A DNA stretch of 50,606 nucleotides from NCBI RefSeq assembly GCF_001613365.1, contig NZ_BDCF01000059.1:1-50606 (forward strand). The letters run 5' to 3'. The DNA is from Nocardia xishanensis NBRC 101358. Lineage in GTDB: Bacteria > Actinomycetota > Actinomycetes > Mycobacteriales > Mycobacteriaceae. The stretch's first letter is position 1. Every line of letters begins with the position of its first letter. Under the pieces are notes generated by a model, which worked only from the letters and a program-made list of their open reading frames with translations, was not told the DNA's origin and searched no databases. Shown here piece by piece: positions 16,348 through 25,237 of this stretch. The translations under genes and the position numbers were made by a program.

Positions 16348-18240
16348 CTCGTCCTTGCGGGTACCGGACGGGTTGACGTCCACCGCGGGGAACACACGCC
16401 GTTCCGCGATCTTGCGGTCCAGCTTGAGCTCCGCGTTACCGGTGCCCTTGAACTCCTCGAAGATCACCGTGTCACCGGTCGAACCGGTCTCCACCATGGC
16501 GGTGGCGATGATCGTCAGCGAGCCGCCGTTCTCGATGTTGCGCGCCGCGCCGAGGAACCGCTTGGGCGGGTACAGCGCGGTCGAGTCGACACCACCGGAG
16601 AGGATGCGGCCCGACGCGGGCGACGAGTTGTTGTACGCGCGGCCCAGTCGGGTGATCGAGTCCAGCAGCACCACAACGTCTTTGCCCGCCTCGACGAGCC
16701 GCTTCGCGCGCTCGATGGCCAGCTCGGCGACCGAGGTGTGATCGCTCGGCGGACGGTCGAAGGTCGAGGCGATGACCTCACCCTTCACCGAACGCTGCAT
16801 ATCGGTGACCTCTTCGGGACGCTCGTCGACCAGCACCACCATCAGGTAGCACTCGGGGTTGTTGGTCGCGATCGCGTTCGCGATGTCCTGCAGGATCGTG
16901 GTCTTACCCGCCTTCGGCGGGGACACGATCAGCGCGCGCTGGCCCTTGCCGATCGGCATGATCAGATCGATCACGCGGGTGGTCAGCTTGTTCTGCTGGG
17001 TCTCCAGCCGCAGGCGCTGGTTCGGGTACAGCGGGGTGAGCTTGCCGAACTCGGGACGCCGCTTGGCCGCCTCGACGTCGCCGCCGTTGACGGTGTCCAG
17101 CCGCACCAGCGGGTCGAACTTCTGGCGCTGGTTGGCCTGTTCGCCGTCGCGCGGTGCACGCACGGCGCCGGTGATCGCGTCGCCGCGTCGTAGGCCGTTC
17201 TTGCGAACCAGGTTCATCGAGACGTAGACATCGTTCGGTCCGGCCAGGTAACCCGAGGTGCGGACGAACGCGTAGTTGTCCAGCACGTCCAGGATGCCAG
17301 CGACCGGCTGTAGGACGTCGTCGTCGCGGATCTCGAGCTCGCGGGTCTCGCCGCCGCCGCCCTCGCGATCGCGTCCGCGACGACGCTCGCGGAACCGGCG
17401 ACCACGGCGACCGCGGCCGCCTTCCTCGTCGTCGCCACCGCGGCCGCCATCGCCACGGCCACCCTCGCCACGGCCACCCTCGCCACGGCCGCCCGCGCCC
17501 TGACCGCGCTGCTCGCCGTTCTGGCTGCGCTCGCCCTGACCACGTTCACCTTGGCCACGCTCGCCCTGGCCACGCTCACCTTGACCACGCTCGCCCTGGC
17601 GGTCGCGGCGCCGTTCGCCCTGCTCGGCGTCCGTCTTCTGCTCTTCACCACGCGCCTCGGCGGTCTCACCGCCGGAACGCGCCTGGTCACGGCCGCGACG
17701 CTGCCTGCCACGGCCGCGCTGGCCACCGTCGCGGCCGGACTCGTCGCTGGTCTCGGCGGCGGGGGCGGCGGATTCGCTCGGCGCGGACTCGGCCTTCTCG
17801 GACTTCGACGGAGCGGGATCGGCGGGAGCCTCTGGCGCGGGCGCGGCGGCCTTCTCGGCGGGCGCGGCTTCCTTCGCCTTGGTCTCCTTGGCGGTCTCCT
17901 TCGCCGGAGCCTTTTCCTTGGCCGGCGCGGGCGTCACGTCGAGGGCCGCCTGCTCGGCCTTCCCGGCGCGCGCGGGCTTTTCCGACTTGGCGGGCTTACC
18001 GGCCTGGTTCTCCTTGATGGCGGCGATCAGATCACCCTTGCGCATTCCGGAGGTGCCTCGGATACCGAGCTCCCCCGCGAGCGCGCGCAACTGCGGCAAC
18101 AACATTCCAGTCAGCCCCGATCGTGCGACGTCGGTTTGTTCGCTCATCTTCGAAATCTGTCCGGATTCACTTTCGCGGGCCCCCGAGGAACTTGGGTTGG
18201 ATTCCACCCCGGGTGTCGCGAGCAGGTCCGTATCTGTCAC
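16174..18240 (-). CDS. rho: Transcription termination factor Rho
   Basis: Rho is a hexameric RNA-dependent ATPase that ends transcription. The 688-residue product is much longer than the E. coli protein (419). After the N-terminal helix bundle (about residues 42-78) there is an insert of over 200 residues: first Lys/Ala/Pro/Glu-rich, then Arg/Gly/Gln-rich with GERGQ repeats (216-238) and GRGEGG-type repeats (251-268). Then follow the cold-shock-like RNA-binding domain (about 300-360), Walker A PPKAGKT (441-447) and Walker B VVVLLDS (522-528). Such inserts are known in actinobacterial Rho and bind RNA. The start ATG is at 18238-18240. Confidence 0.97.
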   Translation of the reverse strand: MTDTDLLATPGVESNPSSSGARESESGQISKMSEQTDVARSGLTGMLLPQLRALAGELGIRGTSGMRKGDLIAAIKENQAGKPAKSEKPARAGKAEQAALDVTPAPAKEKAPAKETAKETKAKEAAPAEKAAAPAPEAPADPAPSKSEKAESAPSESAAPAAETSDESGRDGGQRGRGRQRRGRDQARSGGETAEARGEEQKTDAEQGERRRDRQGERGQGERGQGERGQGERGQGERSQNGEQRGQGAGGRGEGGRGEGGRGDGGRGGDDEEGGRGRRGRRFRERRRGRDREGGGGETRELEIRDDDVLQPVAGILDVLDNYAFVRTSGYLAGPNDVYVSMNLVRKNGLRRGDAITGAVRAPRDGEQANQRQKFDPLVRLDTVNGGDVEAAKRRPEFGKLTPLYPNQRLRLETQQNKLTTRVIDLIMPIGKGQRALIVSPPKAGKTTILQDIANAIATNNPECYLMVVLVDERPEEVTDMQRSVKGEVIASTFDRPPSDHTSVAELAIERAKRLVEAGKDVVVLLDSITRLGRAYNNSSPASGRILSGGVDSTALYPPKRFLGAARNIENGGSLTIIATAMVETGSTGDTVIFEEFKGTGNAELKLDRKIAERRVFPAVDVNPSGTRKDELLLSPDEAAVLHKLRRVLSGLDSHQAIDLLIDRLKKSKNNLEFLMQVSKTAPGALDE
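17527..17595 (-). repeat. Tandem repeat encoding GERGQ units in Rho
   Basis: An imperfect 15-bp unit, repeated four to five times, encodes GERGQ in the disordered insert of Rho. A second block of Gly/Arg/Glu triplet-like repeats follows at about 17437-17490. Such tracts can change in copy number between strains. Confidence 0.7.
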
Positions 18241-18505
18241 GGAAATCCTTTCCTTCCCTCGACCGCCGTGTGCTGTTTCGAGGGTTCGTCCCGCAGTCCG
18301 GGCACTCTGCCGGACTCGGTATTGCCGTATCGCCTGCCCCGCCGGACCGGAGGCTTCGCCACCGGTTGTGAAAGGTGGGAGAGATCATTCCAGTTGCGCA
18401 GCTACGCAGTACCCCCATGGCCTGGAGGCTCGAGCCTGGAGCCTGCTGGAGCGATTGCCCTGATGAAGCACCGGCGTCTGATGCGCACGATGTACGGACC
18501 TGCTC
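18241..18505 (-). promoter_or_regulatory. Long rho 5' leader
   Basis: About 260 nt separate the predicted rho start point from its ATG, with no gene in between. The leader contains the 12-bp palindrome AGGCTCGAGCCT (18426-18437) and several GC-rich inverted repeats. A purine-rich site (GAAGGAAAGGA) lies about 15 nt before the ATG. Long rho leaders that allow autoregulation by Rho are known in other bacteria; the same role here is inference. Confidence 0.4.
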
Positions 18506-18535
18506 AGGATAGCTGGCAACTGTGAAACTCGGCAA
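18506..18535 (-). promoter_or_regulatory. rho promoter
   Basis: On the minus strand TTGCCG (18530-18535), an 18-bp spacer and TATCCT (18506-18511) make a plausible SigA promoter just downstream of the thrB stop codon. It predicts a start near 18499 and suggests rho is transcribed apart from the thr genes. Confidence 0.5.
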
Positions 18536-18548
18536 GACAGACTCGCCG

Positions 18549-19505
18549 TCAGTCGACCTGCACGCCCTCGGCGAGTCCTGGCTCGACCACACGGAGGCCG
18601 TCGGCGGCCGCGAGTTCGCGGAGTTCTGCTGGAAATTCGCTGGTACCGAGGGCCAGCACGGTCGGTCCCGCACCCGAGACGGTCGCCGGGATGCCCGCCG
18701 CGCGCAGGCGCTCGATCCACAGGGTGGTGAGCGGTAGCGCGGGGGCACGCTGGCCCTGATGCAGGCGGTCGGCCGTAGCAGGCATGAGCAGATCGGGACG
18801 CTGGGTCAGTGCCACAACGGCCAGCGCGGCCCTGCTGACATTGAAAGCGGCGTCGCCGTGCGGCACCGTCTCAGGCAGCAGCCCACGGGTGTGCGCGGTG
18901 GACGAGCGAACCTCGGGAATCAGCACCACCGGTCGCAGCGACGGGTGCGGGTCGAGCCGGACGGCGCGGTACACCCGGCCGTGCTCGGGGATCGCCGCGG
19001 CCGCGTCGGTGGCGTCGGCGGCGGTCTCCGTCCAGGACACCACGATCCCGCCCAGCACGCTGGCCGCCGCGTTGTCCGGATGCCCTTCGAACTCCGAGGC
19101 CAACTGCACCAATCGCGCTGCGTCGACGGTCAGTTCGGGATCCAGCTTCGCGGCGAGCGCACAGCCTGCGGCGAGGCCGCCGACCACCGCGGAGGCCGAG
19201 GAGCCGAGCCCGCGGGAATGCGGAATCACGTTGCGGCACACCACATCGAGGCCATCGGCCCACACGCCCGCCGCCTCCAGGCCGCGCTCGATAGCACGCA
19301 CCACGAGATGCGAAGGGCCCCACGGCACATCGTCGGCACCCTCGCCCTCGACCCGGATGGTCAGCCCGGAATCGGTGGTGCGCACCTCGATCTCGTCGTA
19401 GATGCCCAAAGCCATACCGAGCGAGTCGAATCCGGGACCGAGGTTGGCGCTCGACGCGGGCACCCGCGCCGTGACGGCGAGTCCGGCGGGAAGTGTCCGC
19501 GACAT
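18549..19505 (-). CDS. thrB: Homoserine kinase
   Basis: ThrB phosphorylates homoserine, the step before threonine synthase. The 318-residue protein is a GHMP kinase with the N-terminal VPASSANLGPGFDSLG and the ATP-binding motif IPHSRGLGSSASAVVGG. Its length matches the mycobacterial enzyme. I preferred ATG 19503-19505 over an upstream TTG at 19527-19529 because AAAG lies about 8 nt before the ATG. It follows thrC by about 25 nt in the hom-thrC-thrB operon. Confidence 0.94.
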   Translation of the reverse strand: MSRTLPAGLAVTARVPASSANLGPGFDSLGMALGIYDEIEVRTTDSGLTIRVEGEGADDVPWGPSHLVVRAIERGLEAAGVWADGLDVVCRNVIPHSRGLGSSASAVVGGLAAGCALAAKLDPELTVDAARLVQLASEFEGHPDNAAASVLGGIVVSWTETAADATDAAAAIPEHGRVYRAVRLDPHPSLRPVVLIPEVRSSTAHTRGLLPETVPHGDAAFNVSRAALAVVALTQRPDLLMPATADRLHQGQRAPALPLTTLWIERLRAAGIPATVSGAGPTVLALGTSEFPAELRELAAADGLRVVEPGLAEGVQVD

Positions 19506-19530
19506 CAACTGGCTTTCGCGCGAACTCAAC

Positions 19531-20625
19531 TCAGGCCAGCTCGAGTCGAGCGGCGACCGCGACCGGGTCGACCGCGATCGGCTGCACCTGCGGCATGCCG
19601 AGCAGCGCGGTGTCGGGGTCCTTGAGACCGTTGCCGGTGACGGTGCAGACCACCGTCAGGCCCGCGTCGAGCCAGCCTTCCTTACGAGCCGCGAGCACGC
19701 CGGCCACGCTGGCCGCCGACGCCGGCTCGACGAAGACGCCTTCCTTCGCGGCGACCAGGCGGTACGCCTCGAGGATCTCCTCGTCGGTGGCGGCGCGGAA
19801 CGCACCGCCGGACTGCTCCTTTGCCTCGACAGCGCCGTTCCACGAGGCCGGTGCGCCGATGCGAATGGCGGTGGCGATGGTCTCCGGGTCCTTCACCGGA
19901 GCGCCGTTGACCAGCGGGGCCGCGCCCGCGGCCTGCACGCCGAGCATGCGCGGCAGGCCGTTGGTGATGCCGTCGGCGTAGTACTCGCGGTAGCCGCGCC
20001 AGTACGCGGTGATGTTGCCCGCGTTGCCCACCGGCAGCGCGTGCACGTCGGGCGCCTTGCCGAGCACGTCGCAGATCTCGAACGACGCGGTCTTCTGCCC
20101 CTCGATGCGGGCCGGGTTCACCGAGTTCACCAGGCCGACGGCCGGGAAGTCCGCGGTGACCTTGCGCGCGAGTTCGAGGCAGTCGTCGAAGTTGCCCTCG
20201 ACCTGGATGATCTGCGCGCCGAGCATGACGGCCTGGGCCAGCTTGCCCATCGCGATCTTGCCCTGCGGGATCAGCACCGCGCAGCTCAGGCCGGCCCTGG
20301 TGGCGTACGCCGCGGCCGACGCCGAGGTGTTGCCGGTGGACGCGCAGAGCACCGCCTTCTGACCGCGGTACTTCGCGTCGGTCATGGCCATGGTCATGCC
20401 ACGGTCCTTGAACGAGCCGGTCGGATTGGCGCCCTCGACCTTGAGGTACACCTCGCAGCCGGTCAGCTCGGACAGGTACGGCGCGGGCACGAGGGGCGTG
20501 CCGCCCTCGAACAGCGTGACCGGCTCCCAGTCGGCCGCACCCGCGAGCCGATCACGGTAGGCCGCGATCAGACCCGGCCAGCGGGAGTGCACTCCTGCCT
20601 GCGGGGCGACGCCAGTGGTCTTCAT
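19531..20625 (-). CDS. thrC: Threonine synthase
   Basis: ThrC converts O-phosphohomoserine to threonine with pyridoxal phosphate. The 364-residue protein holds the cofactor-binding lysine in the motif PTGSFKDRGM and the phosphate-cup glycines in PVGNAGNITAYW. It is the short form without the long N-terminal domain of the E. coli enzyme, as in other actinobacteria. Its ATG overlaps the stop codon of hom by 4 nt (ATGA), a sign of translational coupling. Confidence 0.97.
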   Translation of the reverse strand: MKTTGVAPQAGVHSRWPGLIAAYRDRLAGAADWEPVTLFEGGTPLVPAPYLSELTGCEVYLKVEGANPTGSFKDRGMTMAMTDAKYRGQKAVLCASTGNTSASAAAYATRAGLSCAVLIPQGKIAMGKLAQAVMLGAQIIQVEGNFDDCLELARKVTADFPAVGLVNSVNPARIEGQKTASFEICDVLGKAPDVHALPVGNAGNITAYWRGYREYYADGITNGLPRMLGVQAAGAAPLVNGAPVKDPETIATAIRIGAPASWNGAVEAKEQSGGAFRAATDEEILEAYRLVAAKEGVFVEPASAASVAGVLAARKEGWLDAGLTVVCTVTGNGLKDPDTALLGMPQVQPIAVDPVAVAARLELA

Positions 20626-21977
20626 TCCTCGGTGCCTTCCAATCTCAAAACGCTGGTCACTGATGTGACGGATGCCATCTCCGCCAGGGCGGCGACGGTG
20701 TCCGCGAGCGCCGACTCCACGGCGTGGTGGGTCACCACGACCAGGCGCGCACCCTCGCCGTGCCCTTCCTGACGGACCGTCGAGATGCTCACCCCATGCT
20801 TGGCGAATTCGCCCGCCACCTTGGCCAGGACGCCGGGGACGTCCTCGACCTGCAGGTTCACGTGGTAACGGGTGGGCGTATCGCCGATCGGCGCGATCGG
20901 TAGCTCAGCATAAACCGATTCGCCCGGCGCGCGGCCACCGAAGAACTTGTTCCTGGCGGCCATCACCACGTCGCCGAGCACCGCGGAGGCGGTCGGAGCG
21001 CCGCCTGCGCCCTGGCCGTAGAACATCAGCCTGCCCGCGTTCTCGGCCTCGACGACCACGGCGTTGAAGGCGCCGCTGACCGCGGCGAGCGGGTGCCTGC
21101 GCGGGATCAGCGCCGGGTAGACCCGCACGGAGACGCGCTCCTTGCCACCCTCGGCCGGACTCGGCTCGCCGGGGCCCGCGTCGACGCGCTCGCAGATTGC
21201 CAGCAGCTTGACCGTGCAGTTCAGCGCGGACGCGGTCTCCAGGTCCTCCGCGGTGATCTTGGAGATGCCCTCGCGGTACACGTCGGCCGCGGTGACGCGG
21301 GTGTGGAACGCGAGCGAGGCGAGGATCGCGGCCTTGGCGGCCGCGTCGTAGCCCTCGACGTCGGCGGTCGGATCGGCCTCCGCGTACCCGAGGCGGGTGG
21401 CCTCGGCGAGGGTCGCGGAGTAGTCGGCGCCGGTCTCGTCCATGGCCGAAAGGATGAAGTTGGTGGTGCCGTTCACGATGCCGACCACGCGGTTCACCCG
21501 GTCGCCGGACAGCGACTGGATCAGCGGGCGGACCACCGGGATGGCGCCCGCGACGGCGGCCTCGAAGTACAGGTCGGCACGGTTGCGTTCGGCGGCCGCG
21601 GCGAGTTCGCCGGTGTAGTCGGCCAGCAGCGCCTTGTTCGCGGTCACCACGGACTTGCCCGCGTTCAGCGCGGCCAGGATGAGGCGGCGCGCGGGATCGA
21701 TACCGCCGATGACCTCGACGACCAGGTCTACGTCGGGACGCGCGACCAGCGCGTCGGCGTCGGTGGTCAGCAGTTCGCCGGGCAGGCCGCGATCCTTTTC
21801 CAGGCTGCGCACCGCGACGCCGCGCAGCACGACCGGCGCGCCGACCCGCGAGTGCAGGTCGTCGGCGTGATCCCGCAGGATCCGCACGACCTCTGTGCCG
21901 ACGTTGCCCATACCGAGGACCGCGACGCCGATCGGGCGATCGGTCCCCCAGATGGTGTTCTTGGCTACTTCGGTCAT
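20622..21977 (-). CDS. hom: Homoserine dehydrogenase
   Basis: Hom reduces aspartate semialdehyde to homoserine, the branch point toward threonine and methionine. The 451-residue protein starts with a Rossmann fold (GVAVLGMGNVGTEV), has the catalytic-region motif GIVNGTTNFIL and ends with an ACT domain (near YHVNLQVEDVPGVLAKVA) that commonly senses threonine. Its start overlaps the lysA stop by 4 nt, and its end overlaps thrC by 4 nt, so lysA-hom-thrC is a coupled series. Confidence 0.97.
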   Translation of the reverse strand: MTEVAKNTIWGTDRPIGVAVLGMGNVGTEVVRILRDHADDLHSRVGAPVVLRGVAVRSLEKDRGLPGELLTTDADALVARPDVDLVVEVIGGIDPARRLILAALNAGKSVVTANKALLADYTGELAAAAERNRADLYFEAAVAGAIPVVRPLIQSLSGDRVNRVVGIVNGTTNFILSAMDETGADYSATLAEATRLGYAEADPTADVEGYDAAAKAAILASLAFHTRVTAADVYREGISKITAEDLETASALNCTVKLLAICERVDAGPGEPSPAEGGKERVSVRVYPALIPRRHPLAAVSGAFNAVVVEAENAGRLMFYGQGAGGAPTASAVLGDVVMAARNKFFGGRAPGESVYAELPIAPIGDTPTRYHVNLQVEDVPGVLAKVAGEFAKHGVSISTVRQEGHGEGARLVVVTHHAVESALADTVAALAEMASVTSVTSVLRLEGTEE

Positions 21978-23395
21978 GCCTCAACCTCCAGACTCAGCAG
22001 ATCCGCCACCGTTTCCCGGCGCAGCACCAGTCGCGGCTGACCGTCGCGGACGGCGACGACCGCCGGACGGGTCAACTGGTTGTATCGACTGGACATCGAA
22101 TAGCAATACGCGCCGGTCGCGGCGACCGCCACCAAGTCGCCCGGACCGACGTCGGCGGGCATCCAGGTGTCGCGGATGACGATGTCCCCACTCTCGCAAT
22201 GCTTTCCGACGACACGCGCGACCACCGGCTGCGCGTCCGAGGAGCGCGAGACCAGGCGGCAGTCGTAGTCGGCCTGGTAGAGCGCGGGACGGATGTTGTC
22301 GCTCATGCCGCCGTCGACGCTCACGTAACGACGGTGCAGGCCGCCGTCCAGCGAGACGTCCTTGATGGTGCCGACCTCGTACAAGGTGACGGTGCCCGGT
22401 CCAGCGATGGCGCGGCCCGGCTCGACGGCGATGGTGGGCTCGGGCAGCCCCGCGCGGGCCGCCTCTTCGGCGACCAGGCGACGCAGGTTGGCCGCGAATT
22501 CGCCCAGCGGCGGCGGGTCGTCGTTGGGCAGGTACGAAATACCAAGTCCGCCACCGAGATCCAGCGTCGAGATCTGCGCGGTGCGTTCCACGCCGAACTT
22601 GTCGATGGCCTCGCGCAGCAGGCCGAGCATCCGGCGCGCGGCGATCTCGAACCCGTCGATCTCGAAGATCTGCGAGCCGATGTGCGAGTGCAGGCCGACC
22701 AGCCGAAGGTTGTCGGCCTCGAAGACGCGCGCGAGCGCCTCCATGGCGTCGCCGCCCGCGATCGAGAAGCCGAACTTCTGGTCCTCGTGCGCGGTCGAAA
22801 TGTATTCGTGGGTATGGGCTTCCACACCGACGGTGACGCGCACCAGCACGTCCTGCACCACACCGGCGCGCCCGGCGACGGCTTCGAGGCGATCGATCTC
22901 GATCAGCGAGTCGACCACCACGTGGCCGACACCAGCCTGGACGGCGGCTTCCAACTCTTTGACGGATTTGTTGTTGCCGTGCAACGCGATTCGCTCGGCG
23001 GGGAAACCCGCGTGCAGCGCGACGGCGAGTTCGCCGCCGGAGCACACGTCGAGCGAGAGCCCCTCGTCACGGATCCAGCGCGCGATCTCGCCGCAGAGGA
23101 AAGCCTTGGACGCGTAGTGCACCTTGGCGTTGGGGCCGAAGGCCTGCACCATGTCGCGGCAGCGGGAACGGAAGTCGTCCTCGTCCACCACGAACAGCGG
23201 GGTGCCGAACTGCGCGGCCAGGTCGTGCACCGGCACGCCCGCCAGGTGCACGACGCCGTCGGCATCGCGGGAGGCGTTGCGCGGCCACACTTTCTCGGGC
23301 AGGTCGATCATCTGTTTCGGAGCGCTCGGGCGCTCCGGCAGGTTGGGGGCATGGGGAATCTCGGCGTGGCGTGGCCCGGCGGGGTGCGCGCTCAT
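21974..23395 (-). CDS. lysA: Diaminopimelate decarboxylase
   Basis: LysA removes CO2 from meso-diaminopimelate to give lysine. The 473-residue enzyme belongs to the alanine-racemase-fold PLP decarboxylases: the cofactor lysine is in HYASKAFL, followed by HIGSQI and the C-terminal CESGDI motif whose cysteine comes from the partner subunit. I chose ATG 23393-23395 because AAGGAA lies just upstream; an open frame to 23428 adds 11 unsupported residues. The 3' end overlaps hom by 4 nt. Confidence 0.97.
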   Translation of the reverse strand: MSAHPAGPRHAEIPHAPNLPERPSAPKQMIDLPEKVWPRNASRDADGVVHLAGVPVHDLAAQFGTPLFVVDEDDFRSRCRDMVQAFGPNAKVHYASKAFLCGEIARWIRDEGLSLDVCSGGELAVALHAGFPAERIALHGNNKSVKELEAAVQAGVGHVVVDSLIEIDRLEAVAGRAGVVQDVLVRVTVGVEAHTHEYISTAHEDQKFGFSIAGGDAMEALARVFEADNLRLVGLHSHIGSQIFEIDGFEIAARRMLGLLREAIDKFGVERTAQISTLDLGGGLGISYLPNDDPPPLGEFAANLRRLVAEEAARAGLPEPTIAVEPGRAIAGPGTVTLYEVGTIKDVSLDGGLHRRYVSVDGGMSDNIRPALYQADYDCRLVSRSSDAQPVVARVVGKHCESGDIVIRDTWMPADVGPGDLVAVAATGAYCYSMSSRYNQLTRPAVVAVRDGQPRLVLRRETVADLLSLEVEA

Positions 23396-23468
23396 AGTTG
23401 TTCCTTCCTTGCCGCACGCGCCGCGCACGTGGACGGATACGACCTCTTCGACTCGGCTCGCTCGCGCA

Positions 23469-25127
23469 CTACATACGCTCCGGTGCGCCGACCCCGAGCA
23501 GACCGAGTCCGTTGGCCAGCACCTGACGGGTGGCCTTCACCAGTTCGAGCCGGGCGGACTTGAGCGGCGTGACCGGCTCGTCGCCCTTCGGCAGCACCCG
23601 CATGTCGTCGTCGGATTGGAACGGGTGGTAGGCACCGGCCAGCTCCTCCAGGTAGCGCACTACGCGGTGCGGTTCCCGCATCTCGGCGGCCGTCGCGACC
23701 ACCCGCGGGTACTCGCCGAGGGTACGGATCAGCTCGCCCTCGCGGTCGGACGTCATCAGGCCGAAATCCGGTGCCACCGAAGCGAAGTCGAAGGCAGCCG
23801 AGTTGTCGATGATGCGGCTGGAGCGGGCGTGCGCGTATTGCACATAGTAGATCGGGTTCTCGTTGTTCTGCTTGGTCCACAGGTCGAGGTCGATATCGAT
23901 GCTGGAGTTCACCGACGACCGCACCAGCGAGTAGCGCGCCGCGTCGACGCCGATCGCCTCGACCAGGTCGTCGAGCGTCACCACCGTGCCCGCCCGCTTG
24001 CTCATGCGAACGGCCGCACCGTCTTTCACCAGATTCACCATCTGGCCGATCAGCACCTCGACGGTGTCCGGATCGTCGCCGAACGCCGCGGCGGCGGCCT
24101 TCAAGCGGCCGATGTAGCCGTGGTGGTCGGCGCCGAGCATGTAGATGCACAGATCGAAGCCACGGCCACGCTTGTCGTGGAAGTAGGCGATGTCACCGGC
24201 GATGTAGGCGGTCTTGCCGTCGCTCTTGATGACCACGCGGTCCTTGTCGTCGCCGTACTCGGAGCTGGCGATCCACCACGCCCCGTCCTTCTCGTACAGC
24301 TTGCCTGCGGCCTTGAGCTCCCCGACCGCCTTGTCGACCGCGCCGGAGGCGAACAGCGAGCTCTCGTTGAAGTAGACGTCGAAGTCGGTGCCGAACTCGT
24401 GCAGTGTCTGCTTGATGTGCGCGAACATCAGCTCGACGCCCTCGCGACGGAACAGCTCGTGCCGCTCGACCTCGGGCAGCTCGGCCGCGCCGGGGTTGTC
24501 CGCGACGACCCGCGCGGCGATCTCGTGGATGTAGGCGCCCGCGTACCCGTCCTCCGGGGTCGGCGCGCCGGTGGCGGCGGCGACCAGCGAGTTGGCGAAC
24601 CGGTCGATCTGCGCGCCGTGGTCGTTGAAGTAGTACTCGCGGGTGACGTCGGCGCCCTGCGCGGCGAGGATGCGGCCGAGCGCGTCGCCGACCGAGGCCC
24701 AGCGGGTGCCGCCGAGATGAATCGGTCCGGTCGGGTTCGCCGAGACGAACTCCAGGTTGATCCTGGTGCCCGCGAGCGCGTCGGCGGTGCCGAAGGACGC
24801 GCCCGCCGCGAGCACCTTCTGGACGATCGCGCCCTGCGCGGCGGCGGCGAGCCGGATGTTCAGAAAGCCGGGACCCGCGACTTCCGCCGAGGACACGCCC
24901 TCGGCGGCGGTCAGCGCGTCGGCCAGCCAGGTGGCCAGCTCGCGCGGATTCGTGCCGGCCTTCTTGGCCACCTGCATGGCCACATTCGTGGCATAGTCAC
25001 CGTGTTCCGGGTTGCGAGGACGCTCCACATTGACCTCGTCGGGCAGGACCGCAGGGTCCAGTCCACGTTCGACAAGCACCTTCGCCGCAGTGGAGCGAAG
25101 GAGATCTGCAAGGTCAGCTGGAGTCAC
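23469..25127 (-). CDS. argS: Arginyl-tRNA synthetase
   Basis: ArgS charges tRNA-Arg. The 552-residue class I enzyme has the HIGH-type motif as PIHLGGTRW, the usual actinobacterial variant, and an MSKRAGT segment in place of classical KMSKS. The C-terminal anticodon-binding helical domain is present. The initiator is GTG at 25125-25127. A tRNA-Arg(CCG) gene lies about 1.9 kb away on the other strand. The likely promoter -10 (25136-25141) is so close that the message may be leaderless. Confidence 0.97.
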   Translation of the reverse strand: MTPADLADLLRSTAAKVLVERGLDPAVLPDEVNVERPRNPEHGDYATNVAMQVAKKAGTNPRELATWLADALTAAEGVSSAEVAGPGFLNIRLAAAAQGAIVQKVLAAGASFGTADALAGTRINLEFVSANPTGPIHLGGTRWASVGDALGRILAAQGADVTREYYFNDHGAQIDRFANSLVAAATGAPTPEDGYAGAYIHEIAARVVADNPGAAELPEVERHELFRREGVELMFAHIKQTLHEFGTDFDVYFNESSLFASGAVDKAVGELKAAGKLYEKDGAWWIASSEYGDDKDRVVIKSDGKTAYIAGDIAYFHDKRGRGFDLCIYMLGADHHGYIGRLKAAAAAFGDDPDTVEVLIGQMVNLVKDGAAVRMSKRAGTVVTLDDLVEAIGVDAARYSLVRSSVNSSIDIDLDLWTKQNNENPIYYVQYAHARSSRIIDNSAAFDFASVAPDFGLMTSDREGELIRTLGEYPRVVATAAEMREPHRVVRYLEELAGAYHPFQSDDDMRVLPKGDEPVTPLKSARLELVKATRQVLANGLGLLGVGAPERM

Positions 25128-25135
25128 GAGTCTCT

Positions 25136-25141
25136 ATCCTA
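25136..25141 (-). promoter_or_regulatory. Candidate -10 for leaderless argS mRNA
   Basis: TAGGAT on the minus strand ends 8 nt before the argS GTG, so the first transcribed base would be at or next to the start codon. No clear -35 sequence is visible. Leaderless messages are common in actinobacteria. Confidence 0.35.
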
Positions 25142-25237
25142 TGGTCTTGGCAGGTGTACGCCGTCGGGCGGGCACTGCCCCGGATCCGTCCGTAACGAAC
25201 AGCACAGCGGTTCATCACATCGAGAGAGCAACGAGCA

